Below are positions 51,042-60,255 of a DNA stretch of 64,000 nt, piece after piece. A model generated the notes under the pieces. That model made no database searches. It saw only the letters and a program-made list of their open reading frames with translations, and had not been told where the DNA came from. The position numbers and the translations under genes are program-made. Position 1 is the first letter of the stretch, and each line of letters opens with the position of its first letter. The stretch spans positions 62,001 through 126,000 of the forward strand of contig DIVZ01000004.1 of assembly GCA_002423395.1 (NCBI GenBank), written 5' to 3'. The stretch is from Eubacteriaceae bacterium UBA6119. GTDB taxonomy: Bacteria; Bacillota; Clostridia; Eubacteriales; UBA1433.

Positions 51042-52808
51042 TCATTTAAATTTAATTAACACATAAAATGAGGCGTTTGACGATTTGCTGTTAGACGCTT
51101 TATTAATATTTACATTTCTCATTAACAATTTTACTTTTACTTTATTGTTTTCAATTATAAATGTCGCGTCTTTTTCCGAAATTCCTTCTTTCGGCTGACC
51201 ATAATTTTCGTATCTTGAATACAATTCATCCGTATTAAAACGGATTATTTCGTTTTTATTGTTATCATAAAGTACTAAATCAAACTGGCTGCCTAATTTT
51301 TCTTTTTGTAAATCATAACTTTTGTTTGAGTAATTAATTGTGCATATCTTGCTGTCTGTATTTTCATCGCTGTTTATATAAGCTTCCGCTAATACGTCAT
51401 AACCTTTTATATCAATAGGATTATTCGTATTAAAATATACCGATACATATGAATCAGTAGTCTGAGGCGTATCGTACTGGTTAAACCCAAATGTATTGTA
51501 AAAATCTCTGTATATTTCAAAGTCTTTTCCAAGCCATGTAATTTTTGAAGAATATTTATTAATGCTCAGATACTCTGTAGATTGAATTATTATTTTTTTA
51601 TCCTCGTCAGATATTGAGCTGTTGGGTTTTATTTTATTATCTTCCAGCATGTCATTCTTCACAAGCGCCGCCTCAAGCCTGTTTGTCTGGTTAATTCTGC
51701 TTACGTTAAATGCGTCTATAGGCGGAATTAATGATATTACGCAGAATATTATAAACACAGCCGCGACTATGCCGTTTTTGCGCTCCTTAAAACACATCAA
51801 AACGCCTGAGACTGCAGCGAAAATGCCGAACAGTATTACGTAATACTTTCCGTGAGTAATACCCGTATTGCTTATATTCACAACAGAAGCCGCGATTTGG
51901 AATAGTACAATGACAATAAGCGCTTTAGGAAATATTAACCTAAAAACAGAAACGAATTTATTTTCAAGTCTGCTCGTAATTATAAATGTTGTTATAACTG
52001 CTATAGCGTAAGTTATAAGCATAGGCTCAAGCAGATTATTGCTCCAGAAGTCTTTGCCTACGTTTAAAGCAATATATGACAAAAGTATTAATGTATAAAT
52101 TGAAATCAAAGGTATTATGATATAAGAGAATAATATATCCACAAACTTAGGGCATCGTACAGCCTTTTTCACATTCTCGTCGTTTTCATCAATTTCGGGC
52201 TTATATTTCCCGGGATATATTGGAATAAGAGAAAGGAAAAACATAGGGCTGAAAAGCACAAATATAATATCCGCAATATATGAATACGCTTTGTAGCTTA
52301 TAGGATATATTAAAGTATTCACAGCCGCTATTATGAGGCTGAACCCGCCCATTATTATTCCGGCATAAAATATTGTCTGAAAAAATGCCTTGAAAACTGC
52401 CATAAAAGTGTCTTCGAATTTTATTTTACTTTTTACTGCAGGCACTAAAACAAAGGCAATAAATATCGCAGAAAGAACAACTGCGGTTTTTATGCCTATC
52501 TCCGCTGTTACTTCTGATGATGATCTTATAATTAAATAATATAGACCCGTTAACAAAACCCCGCACGCCATTGCAATAAAGCGCGCTGACAATTTTCTTA
52601 AAAACCTTTCAAATTCAACCTGAATTTCAGCATTTAATATCGCGCCCACAGCAAAAGTAAGCATCAGCTTGGAATAATCTTTTTCTGTATGAATCGACAT
52701 GGCTAAAACTATCGCCATCGCGATAAGAAATGCGGCGGTTACAGGATACCGCTCAATGGAATTAATAAGCCCTGCAAATCTTTCTTTTAAATATTTTATA
52801 AATTTCAT
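51042..52808 (-). CDS. DUF4153 membrane protein
   Basis: About 588 residues. The N-terminal two-thirds is a multi-span membrane domain (some 10-11 hydrophobic segments) with the DUF4153 pattern (RYPVTAAFLIAMAIVLAMSIHTEKDYSKLMLTFAVGAIL near the start). The last ~220 residues are soluble and probably outside, with DKKIIIQSTEYLSINKYSSKI and NYSNKSYDLQKEKLGSQFDL. Function unknown. The ATG at 52808 follows TGAGG; the in-frame ATG at 52820 is the same site's edge. Confidence 0.8.
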   Translation of the reverse strand: MKFIKYLKERFAGLINSIERYPVTAAFLIAMAIVLAMSIHTEKDYSKLMLTFAVGAILNAEIQVEFERFLRKLSARFIAMACGVLLTGLYYLIIRSSSEVTAEIGIKTAVVLSAIFIAFVLVPAVKSKIKFEDTFMAVFKAFFQTIFYAGIIMGGFSLIIAAVNTLIYPISYKAYSYIADIIFVLFSPMFFLSLIPIYPGKYKPEIDENDENVKKAVRCPKFVDILFSYIIIPLISIYTLILLSYIALNVGKDFWSNNLLEPMLITYAIAVITTFIITSRLENKFVSVFRLIFPKALIVIVLFQIAASVVNISNTGITHGKYYVILFGIFAAVSGVLMCFKERKNGIVAAVFIIFCVISLIPPIDAFNVSRINQTNRLEAALVKNDMLEDNKIKPNSSISDEDKKIIIQSTEYLSINKYSSKITWLGKDFEIYRDFYNTFGFNQYDTPQTTDSYVSVYFNTNNPIDIKGYDVLAEAYINSDENTDSKICTINYSNKSYDLQKEKLGSQFDLVLYDNNKNEIIRFNTDELYSRYENYGQPKEGISEKDATFIIENNKVKVKLLMRNVNINKASNSKSSNASFYVLIKFK

Positions 52809-52901
52809 AATAAACCTCATTTCAAAGTAATAGCTGAATTATTTTTAGATTTGTATCATTATACCATGCATAACTTTTGCAGGCAATTATCAACTCTTTG
52901 G

Positions 52902-53711
52902 TTATTTCACTTCAAAAACAAGTATTCTGTGCGCTTTTCTGGCGGCGGAAAAATGATTTGCTGCTTTAAATACTATCCTCGTACTGGCGTTCAGCTTATC
53001 AATCTCTTTGCTTTCGCTGAAAAACATCTCGTCAATAAATTTTATCTCTTCACCAAATTTTTCAAACTCTTTCGCATCATCTATCCCCCAATTAATTTTA
53101 GCTCCCGTCTTTTTCAAAGAAGGATGGTTTTTTGCCTGTTTAGCTGTAAGCGTACTGTACGCGTCGAATATAAGATTATAGCTTTTCAGTTTATCACAAA
53201 GTCTGCCAATCAGAGTTTTTATCTCATCTTCTTTAAGATACATAAACAAGCCTTCGGCAATTACTATATTGCTTTTATTACTTGATATCTCAGCAAGCCA
53301 TTCACTTTGAGTAACCGAAGAGCCTATCATATGATATTTGTCAGTCTCTGAGTAAAAATGCTTGCGAATATTTATAACATCTTCAAAATCTACGTCATAC
53401 CAGTATGCATTATCCGCGTTTACTCTAAGATATCTGCTGTCAAGTCCGCAGCCTAAATGCAATACTGTATTTTCATTTTCTTTTGCGAGAAAATCTTTTA
53501 AATAATCGTCAATAATTTTTGCTCGTATGCACATCATTATGTTTGTTTTTTCTGCGATTTTTAGAGAATTGAAATCGTAATCTATTCCGTTTACAATCTC
53601 GGAAGCTTTTTTATCAATAAGTATGGGATTATTTTTTTTGTTTTCCATAGCTTTTCCGTACAGCGGAATAAGCAGCGTTTCTTTTTCTTCGGTTAACATA
53701 ATTTTATCCAT
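52902..53711 (-). CDS. SAM-dependent methyltransferase, LCMT/TcmP-like
   Basis: 269 residues of the leucine-carboxyl-methyltransferase-like class-I group. SAM site: NTVLHLGCGLDSRYLRV (about 81-97, motif I), then WYDVDFEDVINIR (acidic motif II), and VIAEGLFMYLKEDEIKTLI (motif IV region). Length is typical. The family methylates O or carboxyl groups in small molecules. Substrate unknown. Downstream of the lipoprotein gene but separated from it by about 100 bp and a terminator. Confidence 0.88.
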   Translation of the reverse strand: MDKIMLTEEKETLLIPLYGKAMENKKNNPILIDKKASEIVNGIDYDFNSLKIAEKTNIMMCIRAKIIDDYLKDFLAKENENTVLHLGCGLDSRYLRVNADNAYWYDVDFEDVINIRKHFYSETDKYHMIGSSVTQSEWLAEISSNKSNIVIAEGLFMYLKEDEIKTLIGRLCDKLKSYNLIFDAYSTLTAKQAKNHPSLKKTGAKINWGIDDAKEFEKFGEEIKFIDEMFFSESKEIDKLNASTRIVFKAANHFSAARKAHRILVFEVK

Positions 53712-53783
53712 AATTCATGTTTCCTTTTTCAAAAAGTTCGTAATATTTTATATATAACACATGCTATCATTCCGTATAATAAA

Positions 53784-53812
53784 AAGCCACTCTTATTAAG
53801 AGCGGCATCTTT
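53784..53812 (-). terminator. Terminator of the 54 kb lipoprotein gene
   Basis: GCCACTCTT/AAGAGCGGC hairpin (one mismatch) with TTTTTATT on the minus strand, directly past the stop. Confidence 0.75.
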
Positions 53813-54589
53813 CTAATTATATTTTCTTATTTCTGTTTGTAAATATCTGAAATTATTACTGCTGCCTTTTGTTATGGTCACCTGACATTCATAAGTATCC
53901 GGTTTGAAGAAAATTACAGTCGAATATTGATCTGTTCTAACCATAAAACCTGCCATGTCCTTATACTTGTTCTGATAAAAAGCTATTATTTTGTCGGTTT
54001 GCATTGTTGTAGTATATTTTTTTACATAACGGTTTATTGTTTTATCCTCATAAAGTGAAAATTGTCTGTCGTAAGTCTGTTCAAGCAAATTATTCGGCTC
54101 TACAATTTCCATAACACCTTGCGGGTAATCTTTGAAAAACGTGTTTTCAGTCACCCAATCCTCTTGTTTAACGCCTACTTTTATTGTAACATACGAAAGT
54201 TTATCGTCATGCTTGCTTGCCATTAAACTTGCATTTCTGTTATCAATTGTTCCGCTGAAAGAACCTTCTGCATATGATTGAGTTACAGTCATTTTATCCC
54301 TGTAGTGTTTGTCAATCTCTGCAACGGTGCCTTTTGACAGATAAGCAAGCGAATAATAGTTTTTGCCTAAATTGACAAAATTATCATTTACTACGCTGAA
54401 CGAGCAGCTCGAAATTTTTTCCGCTTCATACAAAGGAAGCAAGTTTTCAGGATATCCTTCAAGCGCCTTGTTTTGTACAGAACTGCTGCCTGAATTGCTG
54501 CCGCCCGATGCTGCGCTTTTGCATGATGCAAGCGTTATTGCAATAAGTATAATTAGAATCCCTATTAAAAATTTCTTGTTCTTTTTCAC
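53813..54589 (-). CDS. Putative lipoprotein, unknown function
   Basis: 258 residues. Signal with lipobox ITLASC (Cys at about 23), then a Ser/Gly-rich linker (SAASGGSNSGSSS) usual in clostridial lipoproteins. The rest is a soluble domain with two similar halves (YYSLAYLSKGTVAEIDKHYRDKMTVTQSY; YTTTMQTDKIIAFYQNKYKDMAGF), which may be a duplicated fold. Family not recognised. Confidence 0.72.
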   Translation of the reverse strand: MKKNKKFLIGILIILIAITLASCKSAASGGSNSGSSSVQNKALEGYPENLLPLYEAEKISSCSFSVVNDNFVNLGKNYYSLAYLSKGTVAEIDKHYRDKMTVTQSYAEGSFSGTIDNRNASLMASKHDDKLSYVTIKVGVKQEDWVTENTFFKDYPQGVMEIVEPNNLLEQTYDRQFSLYEDKTINRYVKKYTTTMQTDKIIAFYQNKYKDMAGFMVRTDQYSTVIFFKPDTYECQVTITKGSSNNFRYLQTEIRKYN

Positions 54590-54680
54590 GTACTATCTCC
54601 TCTCGTATATTCATATCTTATTAGTTATAGTATAATTGACGAATATTTAATATTCAACAGGGGATATTGTAATATTTTGT

Positions 54681-55667
54681 TTAATTTCTTGCGGGACATT
54701 TAGTATGGTCTGTAAACCAGCTGCACTTGTTTACGATGTTTTCATAACACCCGAAACATTTATTTACAGGCTCATTATTTATTATATGGTTTGCGAATTC
54801 AGCATCGGCTAGCATTCCGCGCCCAACGGCAGCAAAATCGGCATAACCGTTTTCTATTATAAATTTCGCCTGCTCGGCAGTTCTTATTTCGTTTACCGCT
54901 ATTATGGGAATACTCACTTCCTTTTTAATTTCATACGCGTTGTACGTCATATAACTGCATATAAAACCGTCTGGGGCTTGCCCTTTAGGCATTTTCATGC
55001 CCCACGAAATATGAAGCATATCCAGCCCCGCTTTTTCAAGCGCTTTAGCCGCTTCTATTCCGTCATTTTCTGCCGGTTCGAATTTTCCCATTCGCGCACT
55101 TATAATAAACTTATCGTTCGTTTCTTTTCGTATTTCGGGTATAATCTCGGTTAAAATTCTCACTCTGCCTTCTGCGTTTTTTCCGTAAGCGTCCTCTCTT
55201 TTATTGTAGTCTGCGTCAAAGAATTTGCATAAAAAGTATCCGTGAGCGCAATGGTACTCAACGCCGTCAAAACCGAGGGAGCACGCGACAACAGCCGCCT
55301 GCTTCATTTCTTGCTGCGTTTGCTTTATAACGTCAATCGATAAAAGGTTTATGTCCGTATCGTTACACGATAGCTGCATCATCACCTTCGCTCCATACGC
55401 GTGGCAACCGTCGGCAATCTGCTTCAATACCGAAGTATTATCAGCAGACCAAAGCTTGGTTGAATTCATCGAACCATGTACTCGTGCAGACTGTAATATT
55501 ATCAGTCCGGCTCCTCCTTGTGCCCTAGCCGTGTAATGCTTGATATGTTGTCTGCCAAAAAATGAACCTGAATCACCCTTAAAAGAGAATGTATACATAG
55601 GCGGCATAACAATTCTGTTTTTAATCCTGTTTCCCCGTACAATTATTTCATCTGTTATTTTTGGCAT
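54681..55667 (-). CDS. Short Old Yellow Enzyme homologue with C-terminal cysteine cluster
   Basis: 328 residues: FMN TIM barrel (KNRIVMPPMYTFSF; GFDGVEYHCAHGYFLCKFFDADYNKREDAYG; AVGRGMLADAEF). After the barrel it has CFGCYENIVNKCSWFTDHTKC, spaced C-x2-C-x7-C-x8-C, like the Fe-S site of enoate reductases but without the FAD/NAD(P) module. It may take electrons from a separate partner such as ferredoxin. Monocistronic; TGAGGTGATTTAA before the ATG. Substrate unknown. Confidence 0.88.
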   Translation of the reverse strand: MPKITDEIIVRGNRIKNRIVMPPMYTFSFKGDSGSFFGRQHIKHYTARAQGGAGLIILQSARVHGSMNSTKLWSADNTSVLKQIADGCHAYGAKVMMQLSCNDTDINLLSIDVIKQTQQEMKQAAVVACSLGFDGVEYHCAHGYFLCKFFDADYNKREDAYGKNAEGRVRILTEIIPEIRKETNDKFIISARMGKFEPAENDGIEAAKALEKAGLDMLHISWGMKMPKGQAPDGFICSYMTYNAYEIKKEVSIPIIAVNEIRTAEQAKFIIENGYADFAAVGRGMLADAEFANHIINNEPVNKCFGCYENIVNKCSWFTDHTKCPARN

Positions 55668-56027
55668 TTAAATCACCTCATCGCTATATTAGCTATCTTA
55701 TTTACAATATATGGATGTAAATTTATCTTCTGTATATAATAAAGATATAACTATTATAATCTGAAAATACTGCTTTAAATATAAAATTTATTATAAATAA
55801 AAAAGAGCACGTCTGCGTGCTCTTAAAATCTCATCAAAACATATATTATTAATATACAAAATATGTTAACAGTATATATAAAACAATATTTTATATAATA
55901 TTTTATGTATTGTCAATATATAATTTGCATTGTTTTTAATAATATGTTACAATTGATTTAATCATATCCTAAAATTAGTTTTTATTCACAATCAAAATTT
56001 CAAGTATATGAAGAAAGAAGACCTGCA
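55668..56027. other. Non-coding spacer with one hairpin
   Basis: 360 bp AT-rich. AAGAGCACG, loop TCTG, CGTGCTCTT at 55803-55824 is a perfect hairpin of the same style as other terminators here, but with no gene clearly ending into it on either strand (both neighbours start outward). It might end a small unannotated transcript or be a leftover. Confidence 0.5.
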
Positions 56028-56933
56028 TTGGAATTTAATTGCAAAAATATTGAAATTTTTTTACAGGATCAGGATAAAGAAGACTTAATAAATTTTTCCC
56101 CATCCGTATTCGATCCTGTTAAAAATTATATAAACTCTATCGGACTAATTCCTCTTTTAACATCAGAACAGGAAATAGCCCTTGCTAAAAGAATTAAAGA
56201 CGGAGATTGCGAAGCAAAAAAAATAATGATAAGCTCTAATCTTCGGCTTGTAATTAGTATCGCAAAAAAATACGCAAACATGCGCACTTTGTCATTTTTA
56301 GATTTAATTCAGGAAGGCAATATCGGATTAATCAAGGCAGTGGAATTGTATGATTATGAAAAAGGATTTCGTTTTTCAACTTATGCTACATGGTGGATTC
56401 GGCAGTCAATTTCAAGGTCAATTGCTGACACTGACCGAATTATCCGTCTTCCGGTGCATATGCATGGAATAGTTCACAAAGTGATAAGCGCCGCTCAGGG
56501 CACTGAACCGGACGATGAATTCTCGTTTGATACAAAACAATTAGCTCTTGAGCTTGATATGCCCCAAAAGACTGTCGAGCAGGCTTTTCGCGTTTCCGGT
56601 CATCCTATCTCGGTAGAGACGCCTGTAGGCAATGACGGCAGCACCTATCTTGAGGACTTTATTCAAGACACAAAAATGATATCACCGGAGGACAGCGCAA
56701 TAAACTCTTCTATGCAAACCGAGCTGGATAAACAGCTACAGTCATTAACTGTGCGCGAGCGAGAAATTATTGAATTGCGCTTCGGCATAAATTGCTCACA
56801 TGCGCATACTCTTGAGGAAGTTGGAAATTACTTCAGCTTAACTCGGGAGCGCATACGTCAGATAGAAGTAAAAGCGCTGAAAAAACTTCGCCACCCAAAC
56901 CACAGCAAATATTTAAGAGATTTTATTGTATAG
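56028..56933 (+). CDS. Sigma-70 family factor, RpoD-like group 2
   Basis: 301 residues: regions 1.2 to 4 without region 1.1. Region 1.2 VKNYINSIGLIPLLTSEQEIALAKRIKDGD; region 2 NLRLVISIAKKYANMRTLSFLDLIQEGNIGLIKAVELYDYEKGFRFSTYATWWIRQSISRSI; region 3 and region 4 VREREIIELRFGINCSHAHTLEEVGNYFSLTRERIRQIEVKALKKLRH. The DNA-contact residues are RpoD-like, so it probably reads housekeeping-like promoters under special conditions. Start is a TTG; no better in-frame start exists and its ribosome site is weak. A separate 26-codon frame with ATG at 56008 overlaps the start. Confidence 0.88.
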   Translation: MEFNCKNIEIFLQDQDKEDLINFSPSVFDPVKNYINSIGLIPLLTSEQEIALAKRIKDGDCEAKKIMISSNLRLVISIAKKYANMRTLSFLDLIQEGNIGLIKAVELYDYEKGFRFSTYATWWIRQSISRSIADTDRIIRLPVHMHGIVHKVISAAQGTEPDDEFSFDTKQLALELDMPQKTVEQAFRVSGHPISVETPVGNDGSTYLEDFIQDTKMISPEDSAINSSMQTELDKQLQSLTVREREIIELRFGINCSHAHTLEEVGNYFSLTRERIRQIEVKALKKLRHPNHSKYLRDFIV

Positions 56934-57006
56934 CAATATTCGGCAGACGCCGTTAGGATAAATTGCCGTTATATAGAAGTTAAAATATATATGGAGGTCT
57001 TAAAAA

Positions 57007-57849
57007 ATGAATATGCTTAATAAACAAGTAATTCACAAAAATTACGGTAAAGGAAAAGTGGTAGAACACAATGATGATTATATAGAAATAAATTTTGTAA
57101 CAGGTAATAAAAAATTTATTTACCCAGACGCTTTCGGAAAATTTCTGACATTAACAGATAAAACGACAGCGGACTCGGTAGATAAAATAAAGCAAAAAAA
57201 AGAAAGTGATCTAAAAGCAATAGAAGTTGAACTCCAAAAAGAAAGAGATACGCAGCAGCAGGCAATAATACGCGCGCACTTTATTAAAAATCTTAAAATA
57301 CACCCCAGCGCGCAAGTCGCCTTTCAATGTGAACCTGAAGAGCAGAAAAGTGTCTTTGACGATTGGAGAGTATCCGCAAGCACTTCGCAGGAATCCGCCG
57401 ACAGCATAAAACACAAACTGCCGCCGCGCATGCTTGCAAACAGCGCTTGTCTAATAACGGCTAATGATTCGGCAAAATCTGAGAAAGAAAGATATATTGT
57501 AGGAGCGTTTTTGGTAACAGACGATTTTGACGCTAAGCAAAACGAGGACGGAAATATTTATGCTCATCCGCAATATAGAATTCAACTGTCTCCTCAAGAA
57601 TCTAAGAATATGCTTTTCTGGAATTATTACTCGAACGGAAAATTTCCGAGTACCATTACATGGGGCAAAGCAAAATACCGCTATTTTGATAATATAGTCA
57701 TGGCGCAGATATTAAGGGATATTGTGCTTTTGAAAAAGAAGCCGCAGGAGCAGCAAGAAGCGCAGAATTTTTATGAGTATTTTTGTATGGTTAATAAATT
57801 AGAGGAAAAAGATGTGCCGAAGGCAAACGGAGCGCTGGCGAGAAATTAG
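57007..57849 (+). CDS. Conserved hypothetical protein with Tudor-like start
   Basis: 280 residues. It opens with NKQVIHKNYGKGKVVEHNDDYIEINFVTGNKKFIYPDAF, resembling the small beta-barrel found in CarD-like/UvrD C-terminal proteins. A coiled, Gln/Lys-rich helix (about 60-95) follows, then an unrecognised mixed domain (RYIVGAFLVTDDFDAKQNEDGNIYAHPQYRIQLSPQESKNMLFWNYY). GGAGGTCTTAAAAA before the ATG. It follows the sigma factor by 73 bp on the same strand, possibly cotranscribed. Function unknown; a nucleic-acid role is a guess. Confidence 0.65.
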   Translation: MNMLNKQVIHKNYGKGKVVEHNDDYIEINFVTGNKKFIYPDAFGKFLTLTDKTTADSVDKIKQKKESDLKAIEVELQKERDTQQQAIIRAHFIKNLKIHPSAQVAFQCEPEEQKSVFDDWRVSASTSQESADSIKHKLPPRMLANSACLITANDSAKSEKERYIVGAFLVTDDFDAKQNEDGNIYAHPQYRIQLSPQESKNMLFWNYYSNGKFPSTITWGKAKYRYFDNIVMAQILRDIVLLKKKPQEQQEAQNFYEYFCMVNKLEEKDVPKANGALARN

Positions 57850-57941
57850 ATTTAAAAAAATATTATAACTATTGATATAATTTTCTTGAAATAAAAAAGC
57901 ATTTTCACTACATTACCGCAATAATAAAGGAGGTAAGTAAA

Positions 57942-58055
57942 ATGGGAGATAAAAATTATAAAAAAGAGAAAAAGAAGAAGAAGGCGGCTGACAAACCGAG
58001 TATACAATCGTCAGTTATAACCCCAACAACACCGGAAAATAAATCAAAAAAATAA
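57942..58055 (+). CDS. 37-residue lysine-rich small protein
   Basis: Translates as MGDKNYKKEKKKKKAADK, then PSIQSSVITPTTPENKSKK. A very strong AAAGGAGG site lies 8 bases before the ATG, and a clean terminator follows 15 bp after the stop, so a real translated gene is likely despite its size. Basic N-terminal half with a Lys run, Pro/Ser/Thr-rich C-terminal half. It resembles short Lys-rich proteins in other Firmicutes whose function is unknown; nucleic-acid or ribosome association is an inference. Confidence 0.7.
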   Translation: MGDKNYKKEKKKKKAADKPSIQSSVITPTTPENKSKK

Positions 58056-58067
58056 ACATACAGAACG

Positions 58068-58098
58068 TCAAAAACCGCATTACTGCGGTTTTTTATTG
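58068..58098 (+). terminator. Terminator of the small Lys-rich gene
   Basis: AAAAACCGCA, loop TTAC, TGCGGTTTTTTAT; strong hairpin with T run. Confidence 0.88.
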
Positions 58099-58165
58099 CT
58101 ACGCATAAAACATAACTATTCTGTTTTTATTGCTGTTTCTACTCGAAATTATAAATTTATTAGTT

Positions 58166-60124
58166 TCAAATCTCTTCAATGCCAATTTGCTTTAAATAAT
58201 TATATGTAGCATCGTAGAAATCTGGCATCCTAGTTATATCTTCTTCGCTACCATTTGGCATAAATATAATAAAACCTTGTCTAGCTCTAGTTAGTAGTAC
58301 ACGATAAGCGTTTTTTAGATAAAGCTGATTATCAATATTTTTTACTGAATTCCATTTTGTACCTGTAAAACTATAAGGCGTGAAACTTCCATTTTCAATT
58401 CTGTAATCTGCATCCCAGGCAACAATTGACCAATCTATTTCAAGACCTTGTATATCAAATTCTGTCGCAGTATCTTCGAGAAAATATGATGATCTAACAT
58501 CATCTATATCATTCAAAAACCAATTTTCAGGAGTTATTCCACTTTGTACCCAAATTCCAAATGTTCTTAATCTTTTAGCTCCCGAACTCGCTGTTAAACC
58601 ATATCGTTCTGTTCCACGAGCTTTGGACTTCACCCATTTTCGTGCTTTATTTAATTCTCGTGTCAACATAATCGGATATTTTTCTTTTAATTCATAATAT
58701 ATTCTTTTTGCGTTTGGTATATTTAAATTAAGTAAAGAATTAACAAAAGCTGAAACTTGTTCACTTCTAAATGAACGAAGCGAAACTGCTAAATGTAACT
58801 TATCAATTATATTAAAGTTAAGCCCATTCAACATTTCACTAAGCTGCATACCTCGCGTATATACTTCATCAGTTATTTGCTTTGATACATAAACATTCCA
58901 ATTAAGGTAGTGATTTCTTAAAGCTTCAAACCAAGCTGGCAAACCGGCTTCACCGGTATTAATTTCTTGCCCTCCCCCAACTAGACATACAATTACTGCC
59001 CAATCTTCATGCCTATCCATTATACTTATTAAAAATTCAGGTTCAGACATATTAAAATCATGATGACCTCGTTCTGCCATAAATTTGCCTGTCTGCTCAC
59101 TTGTCCATGCACGTTGCGCTTCGTCGAATATTGTAACTTTTTCAATAGGAGCGTTGTTAGATTTAAGTGCTTCATCTCTAAAATGATGAATGTTTTGAAT
59201 AAAGGCCTCTGCTTTTCTCTTAGCATCACCTTTTTTTATTTTATGTTCACTTCTTTCATATTCGTCTCGAGCTAATGCCTCACGTAACACAAAAACTAAA
59301 GGCCCATTTCCCGATAAAAATACAGCGTGTTCATCTTCAATATAATTATGTCTAGAATTTGCTATATTAAGCCCTGCTAATGTTTTCCCCGCACCTGGTA
59401 CGCCAGTTATAAAACATATTGATTTTTCTTTATTTAACTTACATTTATCAATAATTTCATTTATAGCATTAGTAGTTAAGCTTAAGTTATATGCCTCTGA
59501 ATCACTCCTAGATATGTCATTTACATCATGTCCACGGTATAATGCCTGAGCAGCTTCGATAATAGTAGGGGTTGGCATATATATTGATTCTAACCAAGAT
59601 TTAAATGAAAATGGAACACCATTAAATGAATTTGTAAGATTTAATAAGGTAGATTTTAAATTATTTTTATTACATAGAATAGGTTCAAAAATTCCATCTT
59701 CATAAAATTTTATACTATTTTCTATGATAGGCGCATTTGTACAAACTAAAATAGGTATAATTTTTTTGTTGCTACTTTCTTTATGAAAATATTTAAGGTC
59801 TAATGCATAATCTAAAACTTGATTAATAGCATATTTCGGATATATATATTCCCCCACTTTAAACTCAATTAAATAAATTATTCCATTAAATATAAACACA
59901 TTATCAATTCTATTACCAATTCTTGGTATTGTATATTCAAATGCTATTCCACCATTTTCAAATAGTTTTAATGAATCTTGCAATATATTTATTTCGTAAA
60001 TCCATGTATTTTTTTGTTTAATTTCTAAAGCAAATTGATTATTGCGAGAAATTTCACCAAGTATTTCATCCGGCTCTTGATTGCAAAATGTTTTTATATT
60101 ATTTGCATAATAAGCTCGTTCCAT
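58166..60124 (-). CDS. DUF2075-type helicase/ATPase with N-terminal nuclease-like domain
   Basis: 652 residues. N-terminal part (1-130) resembles a PD-(D/E)xK nuclease: Asp74 in RIDNVFIF and Glu87-x-Lys89 in LIEFKVGE, followed by a helix with Gln102. ATPase core: Walker A GVPGAGKT at 241-248, DEAQ box at 334-337 (IFDEAQRAWT), later EFDIQGLEID and NAYRVLLTRARQGFIIF as in superfamily-1 helicases. This nuclease-plus-SF1 layout is seen in phage-defence proteins such as Nhi-like enzymes. Single gene between terminators, more AT-rich and with rarer codons than its hydrogenase neighbour, suggesting transfer. Activity is inferred. Confidence 0.75.
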   Translation of the reverse strand: MERAYYANNIKTFCNQEPDEILGEISRNNQFALEIKQKNTWIYEINILQDSLKLFENGGIAFEYTIPRIGNRIDNVFIFNGIIYLIEFKVGEYIYPKYAINQVLDYALDLKYFHKESSNKKIIPILVCTNAPIIENSIKFYEDGIFEPILCNKNNLKSTLLNLTNSFNGVPFSFKSWLESIYMPTPTIIEAAQALYRGHDVNDISRSDSEAYNLSLTTNAINEIIDKCKLNKEKSICFITGVPGAGKTLAGLNIANSRHNYIEDEHAVFLSGNGPLVFVLREALARDEYERSEHKIKKGDAKRKAEAFIQNIHHFRDEALKSNNAPIEKVTIFDEAQRAWTSEQTGKFMAERGHHDFNMSEPEFLISIMDRHEDWAVIVCLVGGGQEINTGEAGLPAWFEALRNHYLNWNVYVSKQITDEVYTRGMQLSEMLNGLNFNIIDKLHLAVSLRSFRSEQVSAFVNSLLNLNIPNAKRIYYELKEKYPIMLTRELNKARKWVKSKARGTERYGLTASSGAKRLRTFGIWVQSGITPENWFLNDIDDVRSSYFLEDTATEFDIQGLEIDWSIVAWDADYRIENGSFTPYSFTGTKWNSVKNIDNQLYLKNAYRVLLTRARQGFIIFMPNGSEEDITRMPDFYDATYNYLKQIGIEEI

Positions 60125-60206
60125 ATTTATTCCTTCTTTCTAATTACGATTAATTCTATTGAAAAAATTATTTATATTATAACACTTAGTTATTATAAAT
60201 TAAATA

Positions 60207-60232
60207 AAAAAGAGCATTTTATACGCCCTTTA
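60207..60232 (-). terminator. Terminator of the hydrogenase gene
   Basis: On the minus strand AAAGGGC, loop, GCTCTTT then TTTATTT; one G-U pair in the stem. Confidence 0.7.
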
Positions 60233-60255
60233 ATCTAATTTATTTCTTAACTACC

